Shown here piece by piece: positions 28,882-37,083 of a stretch of DNA of 64,000 nt; within the stretch, counting starts at the first letter, position 1, and every line of letters begins with the position of its first letter. Origin of the DNA: Pelagibacteraceae bacterium AG-430-I06. Its GTDB lineage: Bacteria; Pseudomonadota; Alphaproteobacteria; Pelagibacterales; Pelagibacteraceae. The notes below the pieces were generated by a model. The model made no database searches. It worked only from the letters and a program-made list of their open reading frames with translations, and was not told the origin of the DNA. The DNA is taken from assembly GCA_003209895.1 (NCBI GenBank), contig QCOH01000005.1:1-64000 (forward strand). The letters run 5' to 3'. A program made the translations under genes and the position numbers.

Positions 28882-29547
28882 ATGTTTTCAAAAGAACTAA
28901 ATAAAAAATTAGATAAATATCATTTATTAAATCATCCTTTTTATAAAGCATGGAACGAAGGAAAGCTAACTAGAGAAGTCATAAAAGATTATGCTGAACA
29001 ATATTATCAACATGTTAAAGCATTTCCGAGATATATTAGTGCAACACATTCTCTTTGTGAAGAAATTGAGAAAAGAAAAATTCTTCTAGAAAACTTACAA
29101 GACGAGGAGAATAAAGATGGAGACCATCCAAAATTATGGAAAAATTTTGCACTGGCAATGGGCGCGGATTCAAAAGAAATTGAAAATGTGAAGCTTGATT
29201 GGTTTACAAAAGATATGATTGATAACTTTTTTAAACAAGCTAGGTTGTCATATGCAGAAGGTCTTGCTTCCCTATACACTTATGAGAGACAAATACCTGA
29301 AATTGCAGAGACGAAAATTAGAGGACTTAAAAAATTTTATGGTGTTAATACCAAAAAAGGCTTAGAATTTTTTGAAGCTCATAAAGCTGCAGATGTTATT
29401 CATAGAAAAGAATGTGAAAAGCTGTTAGATGGTCTTTCTGTAGAGGAAAAATCAAAAGCAGAAATAGCTTCTTTGTATACAGCGAGATATCTTTGGAACT
29501 TCTTAAGCGGTATGGTTTCCAAACATAAGTTGCAAGTTGCTGCGTAA
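28882..29547 (+). CDS. CADD-type self-sacrificing p-aminobenzoate synthase
   Basis: A 221-residue helical protein of the TenA/PqqC-like fold. It fits the Chlamydia CADD family, which makes p-aminobenzoate for folate from its own tyrosine and lysine side chains with a dimetal site. CADD ligands Glu81, His88, Glu142, His174, Asp178 and His181 correspond to Glu75, His82, Glu135, His167, Asp171 and His174 here. The sacrificial Lys152 corresponds to Lys145, and Tyr27/Tyr43 to Tyr21/Tyr37. The ATG at 28882 is chosen over 28870 because GGAGGA (28872-28877) sits at Shine-Dalgarno distance. Residue mapping is by eye and memory of the family. Confidence 0.83.
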   Translation: MFSKELNKKLDKYHLLNHPFYKAWNEGKLTREVIKDYAEQYYQHVKAFPRYISATHSLCEEIEKRKILLENLQDEENKDGDHPKLWKNFALAMGADSKEIENVKLDWFTKDMIDNFFKQARLSYAEGLASLYTYERQIPEIAETKIRGLKKFYGVNTKKGLEFFEAHKAADVIHRKECEKLLDGLSVEEKSKAEIASLYTARYLWNFLSGMVSKHKLQVAA

Positions 29548-29548
29548 T

Positions 29549-30346
29549 CTATTTTAAATTTAAAACTGTCATGGGATCCAAACGGGTCCCAAACCAGTTT
29601 AATCGTACATCAAGATGTGGACCGGTCGATCTACCAGTTGATCCAACTGTTCCAATCACTTGTCCTTGTTTAATTTCCTCACCTTTTTTTATATATATTT
29701 TTTCCATATGCATATAGAGCGTTGAGATTCCATGTCCGTGATCAAATATTAAAGTTCCTCCAGTATAAAATAAATCGGGTTCAACCATAGTGGCTCTTCC
29801 ATCTAGCATAGCTCTAATTTCTGTACCTTTTTTTGCAGCAAAATCTATTCCATAATGTGGCCATTTAGGTTTTCCATTTAAAATTCTTTGACTTCCATAC
29901 ACTCCTGTAATTATTGAATTCTCAAGAGGAGATATAAATTTTTTTTTAAAAAAAGTTAAATCGCTATCGATTTTTCTAGCATTAACAATGATTCTGTTTT
30001 CCCGCTGAATTCTATCGTATAACTCTTTTGGAGGAGTAACCTTTTTTTCAGGCAGACCATCAATTTTTTGTATATTATATTTTCTTTTTTGAATTTTTTT
30101 AACTATTTTTTCTGTTTGTTTATTAAGTTTTTTTGTGATTGTAACATCATAGTTTCTATCTCTTCCAATACCGAAGGCAAAATAACCGTCTTTCGTAACC
30201 TTAACTTTCTTTTTATCTATCCAAATAAGAGATTCTGGTTCAGTTTTTCCAATTATAAAATGGCCTTGAATAAATTTTCCCTCAAATTCTATTGCTAAGC
30301 AATTTGAACTAATTAGTAAGAAAATAGCTAAAAATTTTTTAAACAT
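29549..30346 (-). CDS. M23 family metallopeptidase (LytM type)
   Basis: Exported protein of about 265 residues with a signal peptide (MFKKFLAIFLLISSNCLA) when started at 30346. A beta-rich N-terminal region is followed by the peptidase M23 domain: 'HYGIDFAAKKGTEIRA' with the His and Asp ligands, 'GGTLIFDHGHGISTLYMHM', and 'GSTGRSTGPHLDVRLNW' with the last zinc ligand. Family members cut peptidoglycan crosslinks. An in-frame ATG at 30391 would bury the signal peptide and overlap the divergent gene's ATG, so 30346 is preferred. Confidence 0.88.
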   Translation of the reverse strand: MFKKFLAIFLLISSNCLAIEFEGKFIQGHFIIGKTEPESLIWIDKKKVKVTKDGYFAFGIGRDRNYDVTITKKLNKQTEKIVKKIQKRKYNIQKIDGLPEKKVTPPKELYDRIQRENRIIVNARKIDSDLTFFKKKFISPLENSIITGVYGSQRILNGKPKWPHYGIDFAAKKGTEIRAMLDGRATMVEPDLFYTGGTLIFDHGHGISTLYMHMEKIYIKKGEEIKQGQVIGTVGSTGRSTGPHLDVRLNWFGTRLDPMTVLNLK

Positions 30347-30390
30347 TTGGTTATGAAAAACCAATTTGATACTGTATTTTATTAAAGTCA

Positions 30391-31098
30391 ATGAAAAATC
30401 TTCTATTAGGAAATATAATAACTTATAAACTTTATTTATATTACGACATATATCTAAGAAATTTTTATAAAAAGAAAACGGGTTTTTATTCTCAATGGGG
30501 AGAGGATAAATATATAGATGAATTTTTTAAATATAAAAGCGGAGGCTTTTATTTTGATATTGGAGCTTTTCACCCAATAAAGTATAGTAATACTTGTCTT
30601 TTACACAAAAAAGGGTGGAAAGGTGTTAATATAGATGCAAACAAGACATCAATTGATTTATTTAATATTGCTAGACCTAAAGATTTAAATATATGTGCAG
30701 CTATATCTGACAATAATAGTAATATTGATTTTTTCATAGATCATAAATTGGCACCAATAAATACTCTAGATAAATCAATGCAAAAAAAAATGAGCAGTGT
30801 TTTTTTTAAAAATATGAAAATACAGAAAGTAAAAACACAAACACTAAAAGATCTTGATAAAAACTTATTTTTATTAAATAAAACTGATTTTTTAAATATC
30901 GATGTTGAAGGTTTCGATTATAAGGTTTTAAAACAAATAAATTTAAAAGAATCAAAAATTAAACTCGCCTCTATAGAGACACATTACCCAGATGGAGCTA
31001 AAAATAATGATTCAGAAGCAATATTTAACTACCTGGACGATAATAAGTATGAGATTTACAAAAGAATTGGACCAACAACTTTATTCAAAAAAAAATAA
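30391..31098 (+). CDS. FkbM family methyltransferase
   Basis: A 235-residue AdoMet-dependent enzyme: 'GEDKYIDEFF', the cofactor strand 'GGFYFDIGAFHPIKYSNT', the acidic end of strand 2 'GVNIDAN', and the FkbM motif 'DFLNIDVEGFDYKVL'. Members O-methylate sugars or other metabolites. The 44 bases between its ATG and the peptidase start hold both promoters or the genes start nearly leaderless. Confidence 0.83.
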   Translation: MKNLLLGNIITYKLYLYYDIYLRNFYKKKTGFYSQWGEDKYIDEFFKYKSGGFYFDIGAFHPIKYSNTCLLHKKGWKGVNIDANKTSIDLFNIARPKDLNICAAISDNNSNIDFFIDHKLAPINTLDKSMQKKMSSVFFKNMKIQKVKTQTLKDLDKNLFLLNKTDFLNIDVEGFDYKVLKQINLKESKIKLASIETHYPDGAKNNDSEAIFNYLDDNKYEIYKRIGPTTLFKKK

Positions 31099-31153
31099 AA
31101 AAACTCTGGTTATTACAAAATAAATCTGCAATAATAATTTTTAAGGAGATAAA

Positions 31154-31477
31154 ATGGCTAAATTTTATACAATGGGTTGTTATACAGCTAAAGGATTAGC
31201 TGGTTTTGTAAATAATCCTTCAACGAACAGAAAGACAGCAACACAAGCTCTTGTCGAGGCCGGTGGTGCAAAAATGACAGACTACTCTCTTTTAAGAGGT
31301 GCATTTGATTTCATTGCTGTTTTAGATGGCACTTTTGAACAAATGGCTGCTGCAAAGATGGTAGCTGTATCAAGTGGAACTGTTGAAAATTTTACTATAC
31401 TTGAGTCCGCAGATCTAAATAAAATAGCTGATACTGCAAAAAAAATGTCTTCAACTTATAAAGCGCCAGGAAAGTAA
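31154..31477 (+). CDS. GYD domain protein
   Basis: A 107-residue small alpha/beta protein resembling GYD-domain (dimeric alpha-beta barrel) proteins: 'KFYTMGCYTAKGLAGFVNNPSTNRK', then 'AGGAKMTDYSLLRGAFDFIAVLDG'. Function of the family is unknown. It has one of the best ribosome binding sites in the window (AAGGAG at 31143-31148) and lies six bases before an aminotransferase gene, so the two are probably cotranscribed. Confidence 0.75.
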   Translation: MAKFYTMGCYTAKGLAGFVNNPSTNRKTATQALVEAGGAKMTDYSLLRGAFDFIAVLDGTFEQMAAAKMVAVSSGTVENFTILESADLNKIADTAKKMSSTYKAPGK

Positions 31478-31483
31478 ACATTA

Positions 31484-32824
31484 ATGGCAAGCGAAAATAG
31501 AGCTGGTATACCAAACTCATTACATGAGCATTGGATGCCATTCACTTCAAATAAAAACTTTAAAAAAGATCCAAGGCTTATAACTGAGGCAAAGGGAGTA
31601 TATTTAAAAGATCATAAAGGTAGAACCCAGATTGATGCAAGCTCTGGTCTATTTTGTAATCCTTTAGGTCATGGAAGAAAAGAGATTATAGACGCTATTA
31701 CAAAACAGCTTCAGACTTTAGATTATGTCCAACCATTCCAACAAGGTTTTGGTGGTTCTTTTGAATTAGCAACAAGAATAGCAAAACATACCCCGGGGAA
31801 TTTAAATCAAATATTTTATACGATATGTGGTTCTACAGCTGTTGAAACCGCACTTAAAATTTGTATTGCTTATCATAAGGCCCGTGGTCATGGACAAAGA
31901 TTTAGATTTATTGGACGTGAGAGGGCATACCATGGCATGAATATCGGGGCTACTTCAGTTGGTGGAATGATTAATAATGTTAAAACATTTGCAAGTATAT
32001 TAATGCCGGGAGTTGTACATATGAGGCATACTCATTTACCAGAGCATAAGTTTGTGAAAGGTCAGCCAGATACTGGAGCCGAGTTAGCAGATGATCTTGA
32101 GAGGATAGCTATGAATTTTGGTTCAGAAAATATTGCCGCTTGTATAGTTGAGCCAATTTCGGGATCTACTGGCACTCTAGTTCCTCCAAAAGGATATTTA
32201 AATAGACTTAGAGAAATTTGCGACAAACATGAAATCCTTTTAATTTTTGACGAAGTAATTACTGGTTGGGGAAGAACCGGATCATCATTTGCTTCAAAAG
32301 AATATGGCGTAACACCCGATGTAATCACTATGGCAAAAGCAACAACAAATGGCATTGTTCCAATGGGTGTAGTAGCGGTTAGAGAAGAAATTTATGATAC
32401 CATAGTAAATGCATCACCAGAAGGAGTGATTGAGTTATTTCACGGATATACTTATTCTGGAATTCCTGTGGCTGTGGCAGCAGCATTAGCAGTTCAAGAT
32501 ATTTTTGAAAAAGAAGATATTTTTAATAGAGCCAAAAATCTTTCGCCTTATTTTTTGGATGGACTGTTTTCGCTAAAAGACATTGATTGCGTTGAAAATA
32601 TTCGAGGTTATGGTTTGATGGGAGGTATAGATATTAAAAAATCTGATAGACCTGGGAAAGCTGGATTTTTAACATATAAACATTGTTATGAAGCAGGAGT
32701 AAATTTTAAAGCAACCGGAGATTGTTTAATTATTGCACCACCTTTTGTTTCTGAAAAAAAACATATCGATGAGATGATTGAAAAATTGAGAAAAGGAATT
32801 ACTGCTTACGCAAAACAAAGGTAG
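31484..32824 (+). CDS. omega-amino acid:pyruvate aminotransferase (class III)
   Basis: A 446-residue class III PLP aminotransferase. The opening 'LHEHWMPFTSNKNFKKDPRLI' and 'SSGLFCNPLGHGRKEI' resemble beta-alanine:pyruvate aminotransferases. 'ERAYHGMNIGATSVGG', Asp256 in 'LIFDEVITGWGRTG' and the PLP lysine Lys285 in 'TMAKATTNGIVPMG' are all present. Likely substrates are beta-alanine, taurine-like or polyamine-derived omega-amines with pyruvate as acceptor; the exact amine cannot be told. Follows the GYD gene. Confidence 0.85.
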   Translation: MASENRAGIPNSLHEHWMPFTSNKNFKKDPRLITEAKGVYLKDHKGRTQIDASSGLFCNPLGHGRKEIIDAITKQLQTLDYVQPFQQGFGGSFELATRIAKHTPGNLNQIFYTICGSTAVETALKICIAYHKARGHGQRFRFIGRERAYHGMNIGATSVGGMINNVKTFASILMPGVVHMRHTHLPEHKFVKGQPDTGAELADDLERIAMNFGSENIAACIVEPISGSTGTLVPPKGYLNRLREICDKHEILLIFDEVITGWGRTGSSFASKEYGVTPDVITMAKATTNGIVPMGVVAVREEIYDTIVNASPEGVIELFHGYTYSGIPVAVAAALAVQDIFEKEDIFNRAKNLSPYFLDGLFSLKDIDCVENIRGYGLMGGIDIKKSDRPGKAGFLTYKHCYEAGVNFKATGDCLIIAPPFVSEKKHIDEMIEKLRKGITAYAKQR

Positions 32825-32950
32825 TCTTCACGTTGCCAAATCTAAAAAGGGCAACAACATAATAAAACAAAGCAAGTTTAAAATACCCATTTTGAGCATA
32901 TACATCAAAATTTAACTTAATTTTTTTAATGAAAAAGTTAAGATAATTTT

Positions 32951-33130
32951 ATGGGAGTAAATAAATTAGAAAGTCAAATTGACGACAACAAATCTTCAGC
33001 GAAAGTTGATCTTAATCGTTTAATGCAAAGAGTTAAGATAGAGCAAAAAAAGAGCAAAAGAAGTAATATGGTTGTCTCTGCCGCAGCGATTTCTGCTGTC
33101 GCAGTTTTTGGAATAATCCTTACTCTTTAA
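32951..33130 (+). CDS. 59-residue tail-anchored small protein
   Basis: A short complete reading frame, ATG to TAA: a charged, lysine-rich N-terminal 39 residues with a helical 'VDLNRLMQRVKIEQKKSK' stretch, then a C-terminal hydrophobic helix (residues 40-59, MVVSAAAISAVAVFGIILTL) ending the protein, the layout of a tail-anchored membrane protein. It is preceded by 126 bases that could hold a promoter and converges on the winged-helix regulator gene 12 bases away. Amphipathic codon structure and the clean membrane anchor argue for a real gene. Function unknown. Confidence 0.65.
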   Translation: MGVNKLESQIDDNKSSAKVDLNRLMQRVKIEQKKSKRSNMVVSAAAISAVAVFGIILTL

Positions 33131-33142
33131 TTGATATTTTTT

Positions 33143-34117
33143 TTAATAAATCGACTTTAGGATAGTAGAAGAAAATTTACTAAATATTGATATGGATCTT
33201 TTCATTCCCTCTGTTGCAGGAATAGATGGATTTGTATTTAGTTGATTTAGTAAAAGAAAATATCTTTTTGAAAATTTATCTTTATCTAAAAATTTCATTT
33301 TTACAAACCTTTCTAATTTTCTTATACATGTTGCTCTAGGTATACCAGTGATTTCAGATATCGAAGTTGCGCTTATGTTAGCATCTTTTATATTTATACT
33401 TTTTGGTACTTTATTTAAAAAGAAAAAATCAAAATCTCCAGAAGTTTTTTTTCTTAAAAAATGCAAAGTTTGTATTTGAGTTTGCAAGCCAATTAAGAGC
33501 ATTTCTAAATCTCTAAGTTGTTCTTGCCAGTATCTGATGTAATCTAGCTGAAAAGTTAGATAGTGATACCAAAAAAAAGAGTAATTTTCTTTTATTTCCC
33601 TGTATATTTTTGAATAAGATAAATTTAATTCAAGAAATCTACCTTGTTCATAAATAAATTTAGACAAAGAACTAATTTGTTCCTCAATAATTTTAATATA
33701 ACTTTCTTTAAACTCTGATGCAGGTTCCCAAAAAAGTTTATTCTTATCCCCCTTTTTAATATGTTTTTTCTTTACTAAAGAAATTAGTTTTCTTCTTGTT
33801 GTTTCTTTGGCTAAACCAGTTTGTTCTGAAATATAAATTATTTTCTTTTTTTCTTGTTCGACATCTTTATGATTATTCCAAAAGTTATCTAGCGATAAAT
33901 TAAAATTTAAATCATTTTCTCTCTTTCTTAAAATCTCAAGATGAAGATCTCGAGCAAAAAAAATTACAATATTGCCGCCTTCTAAATCGCCGTATCTTTT
34001 GTAAATTCCAGATAAAAATGTACTTTGCATTTCATAAAATGTTGGCATTAACTTAACAAAGTTATCATTTAAAACTTTTTCAATATTTGTTTTATCCAAC
34101 TTAACGTTTCGATCCAT
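33143..34117 (-). CDS. regulator with two winged-helix repeats
   Basis: A 324-residue cytosolic protein not matching a family I recognise. Two segments, about 93-121 and 250-279, align with each other (ISEqTGlakeTtrRKLisLVKkK against ISEiTGiprATciRKLerFVKmK) and each looks like a helix-turn-helix plus wing. The middle (about 140-220) is aromatic-rich and helical. This suggests an internally duplicated MarR- or IclR-like DNA-binding protein with an unknown ligand or partner. Its promoter contains a perfect inverted repeat, which suggests autoregulation. DNA-binding is inferred from pattern only. Confidence 0.7.
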   Translation of the reverse strand: MDRNVKLDKTNIEKVLNDNFVKLMPTFYEMQSTFLSGIYKRYGDLEGGNIVIFFARDLHLEILRKRENDLNFNLSLDNFWNNHKDVEQEKKKIIYISEQTGLAKETTRRKLISLVKKKHIKKGDKNKLFWEPASEFKESYIKIIEEQISSLSKFIYEQGRFLELNLSYSKIYREIKENYSFFWYHYLTFQLDYIRYWQEQLRDLEMLLIGLQTQIQTLHFLRKKTSGDFDFFFLNKVPKSINIKDANISATSISEITGIPRATCIRKLERFVKMKFLDKDKFSKRYFLLLNQLNTNPSIPATEGMKRSISIFSKFSSTILKSIY

Positions 34118-34151
34118 AATTTCGCCAATTTACAATGTTCATTTTGGGTTA

Positions 34152-34180
34152 ATTAGAACAACTTTGACAAATAAAGTCAA
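34152..34180 (-). promoter_or_regulatory. promoter and inverted repeat upstream of the winged-helix gene
   Basis: On the minus strand TTGACT (34180-34175), 17 bases, TCTAAT (34157-34152). The perfect inverted repeat TTGAC-N7-GTCAA (34164-34180) covers the -35 and part of the spacer, a typical place for a repressor operator. The TTGACA on the opposite strand (34164-34169) could serve the divergent glycosyltransferase gene, though no good -10 follows at standard spacing. Confidence 0.55.
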
Positions 34181-34234
34181 TATTGAAAATATCGTAAAAT
34201 TTATATAAAGAAAAAGAATTGATTGTGAGGTTAA

Positions 34235-35149
34235 GTGAACTTAAAAAAAATATGGTTAAAATTAACCAATAAGAAAAATTATCTTCAATATAAATTCGAT
34301 AAAGCAAAAATCGCTAAGCAAGATCTATTTGAAAATAAAATTAAGAATTTTATATATGAAGTTGATAAAAAATTAAAATCGAAAGATGAAATATCTTTTT
34401 TACACTCAGGTCACGCAGGTGATTTAGTTAACTCCTTACCTTTAGTAAAAGAAATTTCAAAAACAAAAAAATGTAATTTTTATGTAGAGTCTGAAAAAAA
34501 ATTACCAAGTTATATTAACGACAATTCTCATCCTTATGGAAATTTTTATTTAACAAAAAAAACTGTAAAAATGATCTTGCCATTGTTACAGAGTCAGAGT
34601 TATATAAGTGTATCAGAAGAATTTAAAGATCAAGAAATAGATATAAATTTAAATTTTTTTAGGGAACTTCCTGTAAATTTTAATATTGATATAATTAGAT
34701 TGTATTCTCATCTTACAGGAATTCATCCTGATTTACAGAAACCTTATATCGAGACTAATGACCATAAATCATTGCAAAATAAGATTGTAATAATTAGAAG
34801 TTTAAGAAGACAAAGTCCTTTTATAAATTATAAATTTTTAAAGAATTATAAAGATATATTTTTTGTAGGTCTAAGAAATGAATTTTTAGATCTCAAGAAA
34901 GATATTCCGAATTTAAATTTTTATGATTGTAAAGATTTTTTAGAAATGGCTGAAATCATTAAAAGTTGTAAAATTTTTATTGGAAATCTTTCGCTCGGAT
35001 ATCATCTTGCAGAAGGGCTTAAAGTTCCAAGACTTTTAGAAACAAATCCAGAATTTCCTTTAGTTTATCCTAATGGTGGAAAGGGATATGACTTTTATTT
35101 TCAAATTCATTTTGAAAAGATATTTCAACAACTTATATCAAGGGAGTAG
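34235..35149 (+). CDS. GT9-like glycosyltransferase
   Basis: A 304-residue protein. 'SFLHSGHAGDLVNSLPLVKEI' resembles the N-terminal glycine loop of heptosyltransferase-like (GT9/GT-B) enzymes, and the C-terminal 'IFIGNLSLGYHLAEGLKVPRLLE' occupies the place of the family's nucleotide-sugar site ('SNDTGP.H.A..L..P'). The match is distant, so heptose specificity should not be assumed. GTG start with GAGG upstream. First gene of the polysaccharide island; converges on the next gene with four bases between stops. Confidence 0.6.
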   Translation: MNLKKIWLKLTNKKNYLQYKFDKAKIAKQDLFENKIKNFIYEVDKKLKSKDEISFLHSGHAGDLVNSLPLVKEISKTKKCNFYVESEKKLPSYINDNSHPYGNFYLTKKTVKMILPLLQSQSYISVSEEFKDQEIDINLNFFRELPVNFNIDIIRLYSHLTGIHPDLQKPYIETNDHKSLQNKIVIIRSLRRQSPFINYKFLKNYKDIFFVGLRNEFLDLKKDIPNLNFYDCKDFLEMAEIIKSCKIFIGNLSLGYHLAEGLKVPRLLETNPEFPLVYPNGGKGYDFYFQIHFEKIFQQLISRE

Positions 35150-35153
35150 TATT

Positions 35154-36743
35154 TTACTCTTTTCTTACAATTTTAGAAATTACCAAATCTCTAGCCTTAA
35201 TCTTGATAATATCAACTCCTTGAAATTTTTGAAAACATGTCTTAATTCTCGTTAAGTCTTTTTCTTGATCAAACGGTACTCGATTATTCATTATAATAAA
35301 GTCGTAATCATCAGAATTCTTAACCATTTTAAAATTCAAACTTTTAACTTTTTTTAAATAGGTTATTTGCGCTTTTTCCTCAATACCACAAGTAGCAAAT
35401 TTAACTGGTATATTATTAAATTCCGCTAAGTTTTTTTCAATTTTTGAAATTAATTTTTTAGTTGAAACTCCCCAATAATCATTTTCAAATTTTAAAGAGT
35501 GATATGTTGTTTTTCCCGCAAAAGTATTTAAGTAAACATAATGATAAGGTGTCAAATAAAAAAAATTAAATAAAGCAAGAAATGTAAAAAATAGTAATGA
35601 AGAAAAAATCAATTTATTAAAAAAAGATTTTAAGTTTTTTAAAATAAAAAAAAATAATATTGCTGGGATAATACTAATATAAGGTATTAAATATAAAAAA
35701 AACCTAACACCATCGTAAGGACTATATGGACTTAATAAAAGAAGGAAATTAGGAAATAAAATAACAAAAAAAATAAGAAAAATTTTATTATAAAAATCAC
35801 CAAACAAAGAATTAAATTGTTCAGATATTTTTTTGAATAAAAATAAAAAGATCAAATAACTCAGAATAATAAATTCAGGTGTTTTAAAAAATAAATTTTT
35901 AAATAAATAATTTTTTGGAAATTCATTTGTCAAAAAAAATTCTCCATTAAGCATTATAAAAGGAACTCCAAAACCATAACTAAGCCCCTCTAAAGCTAAC
36001 TGAAAAGGTATTACAAAAATATTTGAATGTGTATGTGGCCAGAACAATACCATAAATAAATATGCTATTAAAAAAACTTTAAGAGTATCTAAAACAAATT
36101 TTTTTAAAGAGAAATTTTTAATAAATAGTGACTTTGAAAAAAACGAATTAATAGCAACAAAAATTAAAATTGGAAAAATTGTAACCAAAAAACTACTTCT
36201 TACCCCAAGACCAAGACCCAAACAAATACCCGATAAAAATATATATTTATTTTGTTTATATCCATTATTTTGTTTTTTAAAATATTTTAGCAATAAATAA
36301 AAAAACCAAATGTTTGCGAAAGACACAATTGTATCATTATGATTCATGGCCATATGACCAAAAAAAATAGGGTTAAAAAAGCAAATTAAAAAAGTAATTC
36401 TACCTATCTCTTTGTTAAAAAGATATTTAGAAATTTTGTAAATACCCACAACTGTTAAAAAAGAAAATATAAGGTTGAAAAAATATAAAGCTTCTACAAT
36501 GAATGCTTTTGGAAAGAACTGAATGAAAAAAGCAGATATAGTGCTATAAGCTCCTGGCAGATATTTTCCATGTGGAATTTTTTTAAAAGATTCGTCATTG
36601 CCTAATGTCAAAAGGTAATCTAAACGATCTTTTCCAAGTTCGTAGTAAAAAAAAGTATCCCAAGTTACACCAAGCTGCAATGCACAAAATATGGAGTATA
36701 GAAATAAAAGAAATAAAAATAGTGATGAATTTTTTTTAATCAT
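35154..36743 (-). CDS. GT39-like membrane glycosyltransferase (GT-C)
   Basis: A 529-residue integral membrane protein with about ten to twelve hydrophobic helices and a C-terminal soluble part (about 430-529). The first external loop 'GVTWDTFFYYELGKDRLDY' holds acidic residues at the place of the catalytic Asp of GT-C enzymes such as protein O-mannosyl- and ArnT-type transferases. These use polyprenyl-phosphate sugars on the outer side of the inner membrane. Substrate unknown. Context points to surface glycan assembly. Confidence 0.65.
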   Translation of the reverse strand: MIKKNSSLFLFLLFLYSIFCALQLGVTWDTFFYYELGKDRLDYLLTLGNDESFKKIPHGKYLPGAYSTISAFFIQFFPKAFIVEALYFFNLIFSFLTVVGIYKISKYLFNKEIGRITFLICFFNPIFFGHMAMNHNDTIVSFANIWFFYLLLKYFKKQNNGYKQNKYIFLSGICLGLGLGVRSSFLVTIFPILIFVAINSFFSKSLFIKNFSLKKFVLDTLKVFLIAYLFMVLFWPHTHSNIFVIPFQLALEGLSYGFGVPFIMLNGEFFLTNEFPKNYLFKNLFFKTPEFIILSYLIFLFLFKKISEQFNSLFGDFYNKIFLIFFVILFPNFLLLLSPYSPYDGVRFFLYLIPYISIIPAILFFFILKNLKSFFNKLIFSSLLFFTFLALFNFFYLTPYHYVYLNTFAGKTTYHSLKFENDYWGVSTKKLISKIEKNLAEFNNIPVKFATCGIEEKAQITYLKKVKSLNFKMVKNSDDYDFIIMNNRVPFDQEKDLTRIKTCFQKFQGVDIIKIKARDLVISKIVRKE

Positions 36744-36762
36744 TAAAAAAATATTTTAAACT

Positions 36763-37065
36763 TTATTCTTTTATATCTTTAAACTCTAATTTGATTTTAT
36801 TATAAAGTTTGTAAATCAATATTTTATCTTCTTTATTAATAAGGTTATCTTTTTCCAATAAGCCTTGAAGATCCTGTCTGATTTGGTTGCCTAGTTCCCT
36901 TCTATTTTCTAACTCATCTAGGGACAACAAAATCTCCAAATGTTTTATTTTATCAGATATAATTAAATTAAATAGAACGTTTATTATAATTATTAATGCT
37001 ATTGAAATTGAAAAAAGTTTTATAAAAAAAATTTTCAAATTATTTTTATTTGTATTTTTTTCCAT
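36763..37065 (-). CDS. small single-helix membrane protein, unknown
   Basis: A 100-residue protein: basic, asparagine-rich N-terminus, one transmembrane helix (about 11-33), then a charged helical region (about 38-100) with heptad-like spacing that could form a coiled coil. No family recognised. It sits between the SGNH hydrolase and the GT39-like gene on the same strand (18- and 19-base gaps) and may be part of their complex; that is inference. Confidence 0.55.
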   Translation of the reverse strand: MEKNTNKNNLKIFFIKLFSISIALIIIINVLFNLIISDKIKHLEILLSLDELENRRELGNQIRQDLQGLLEKDNLINKEDKILIYKLYNKIKLEFKDIKE

Positions 37066-37083
37066 AATTTACTTTCTATATTA

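Noticed and set aside
32832-32855. Hairpin GTTGCC-N12-GGCAAC after the aminotransferase gene
   Set aside because: Six-pair stem but a 12-base loop and no T-run after it on either strand, so not supported as an intrinsic terminator; it could be chance.
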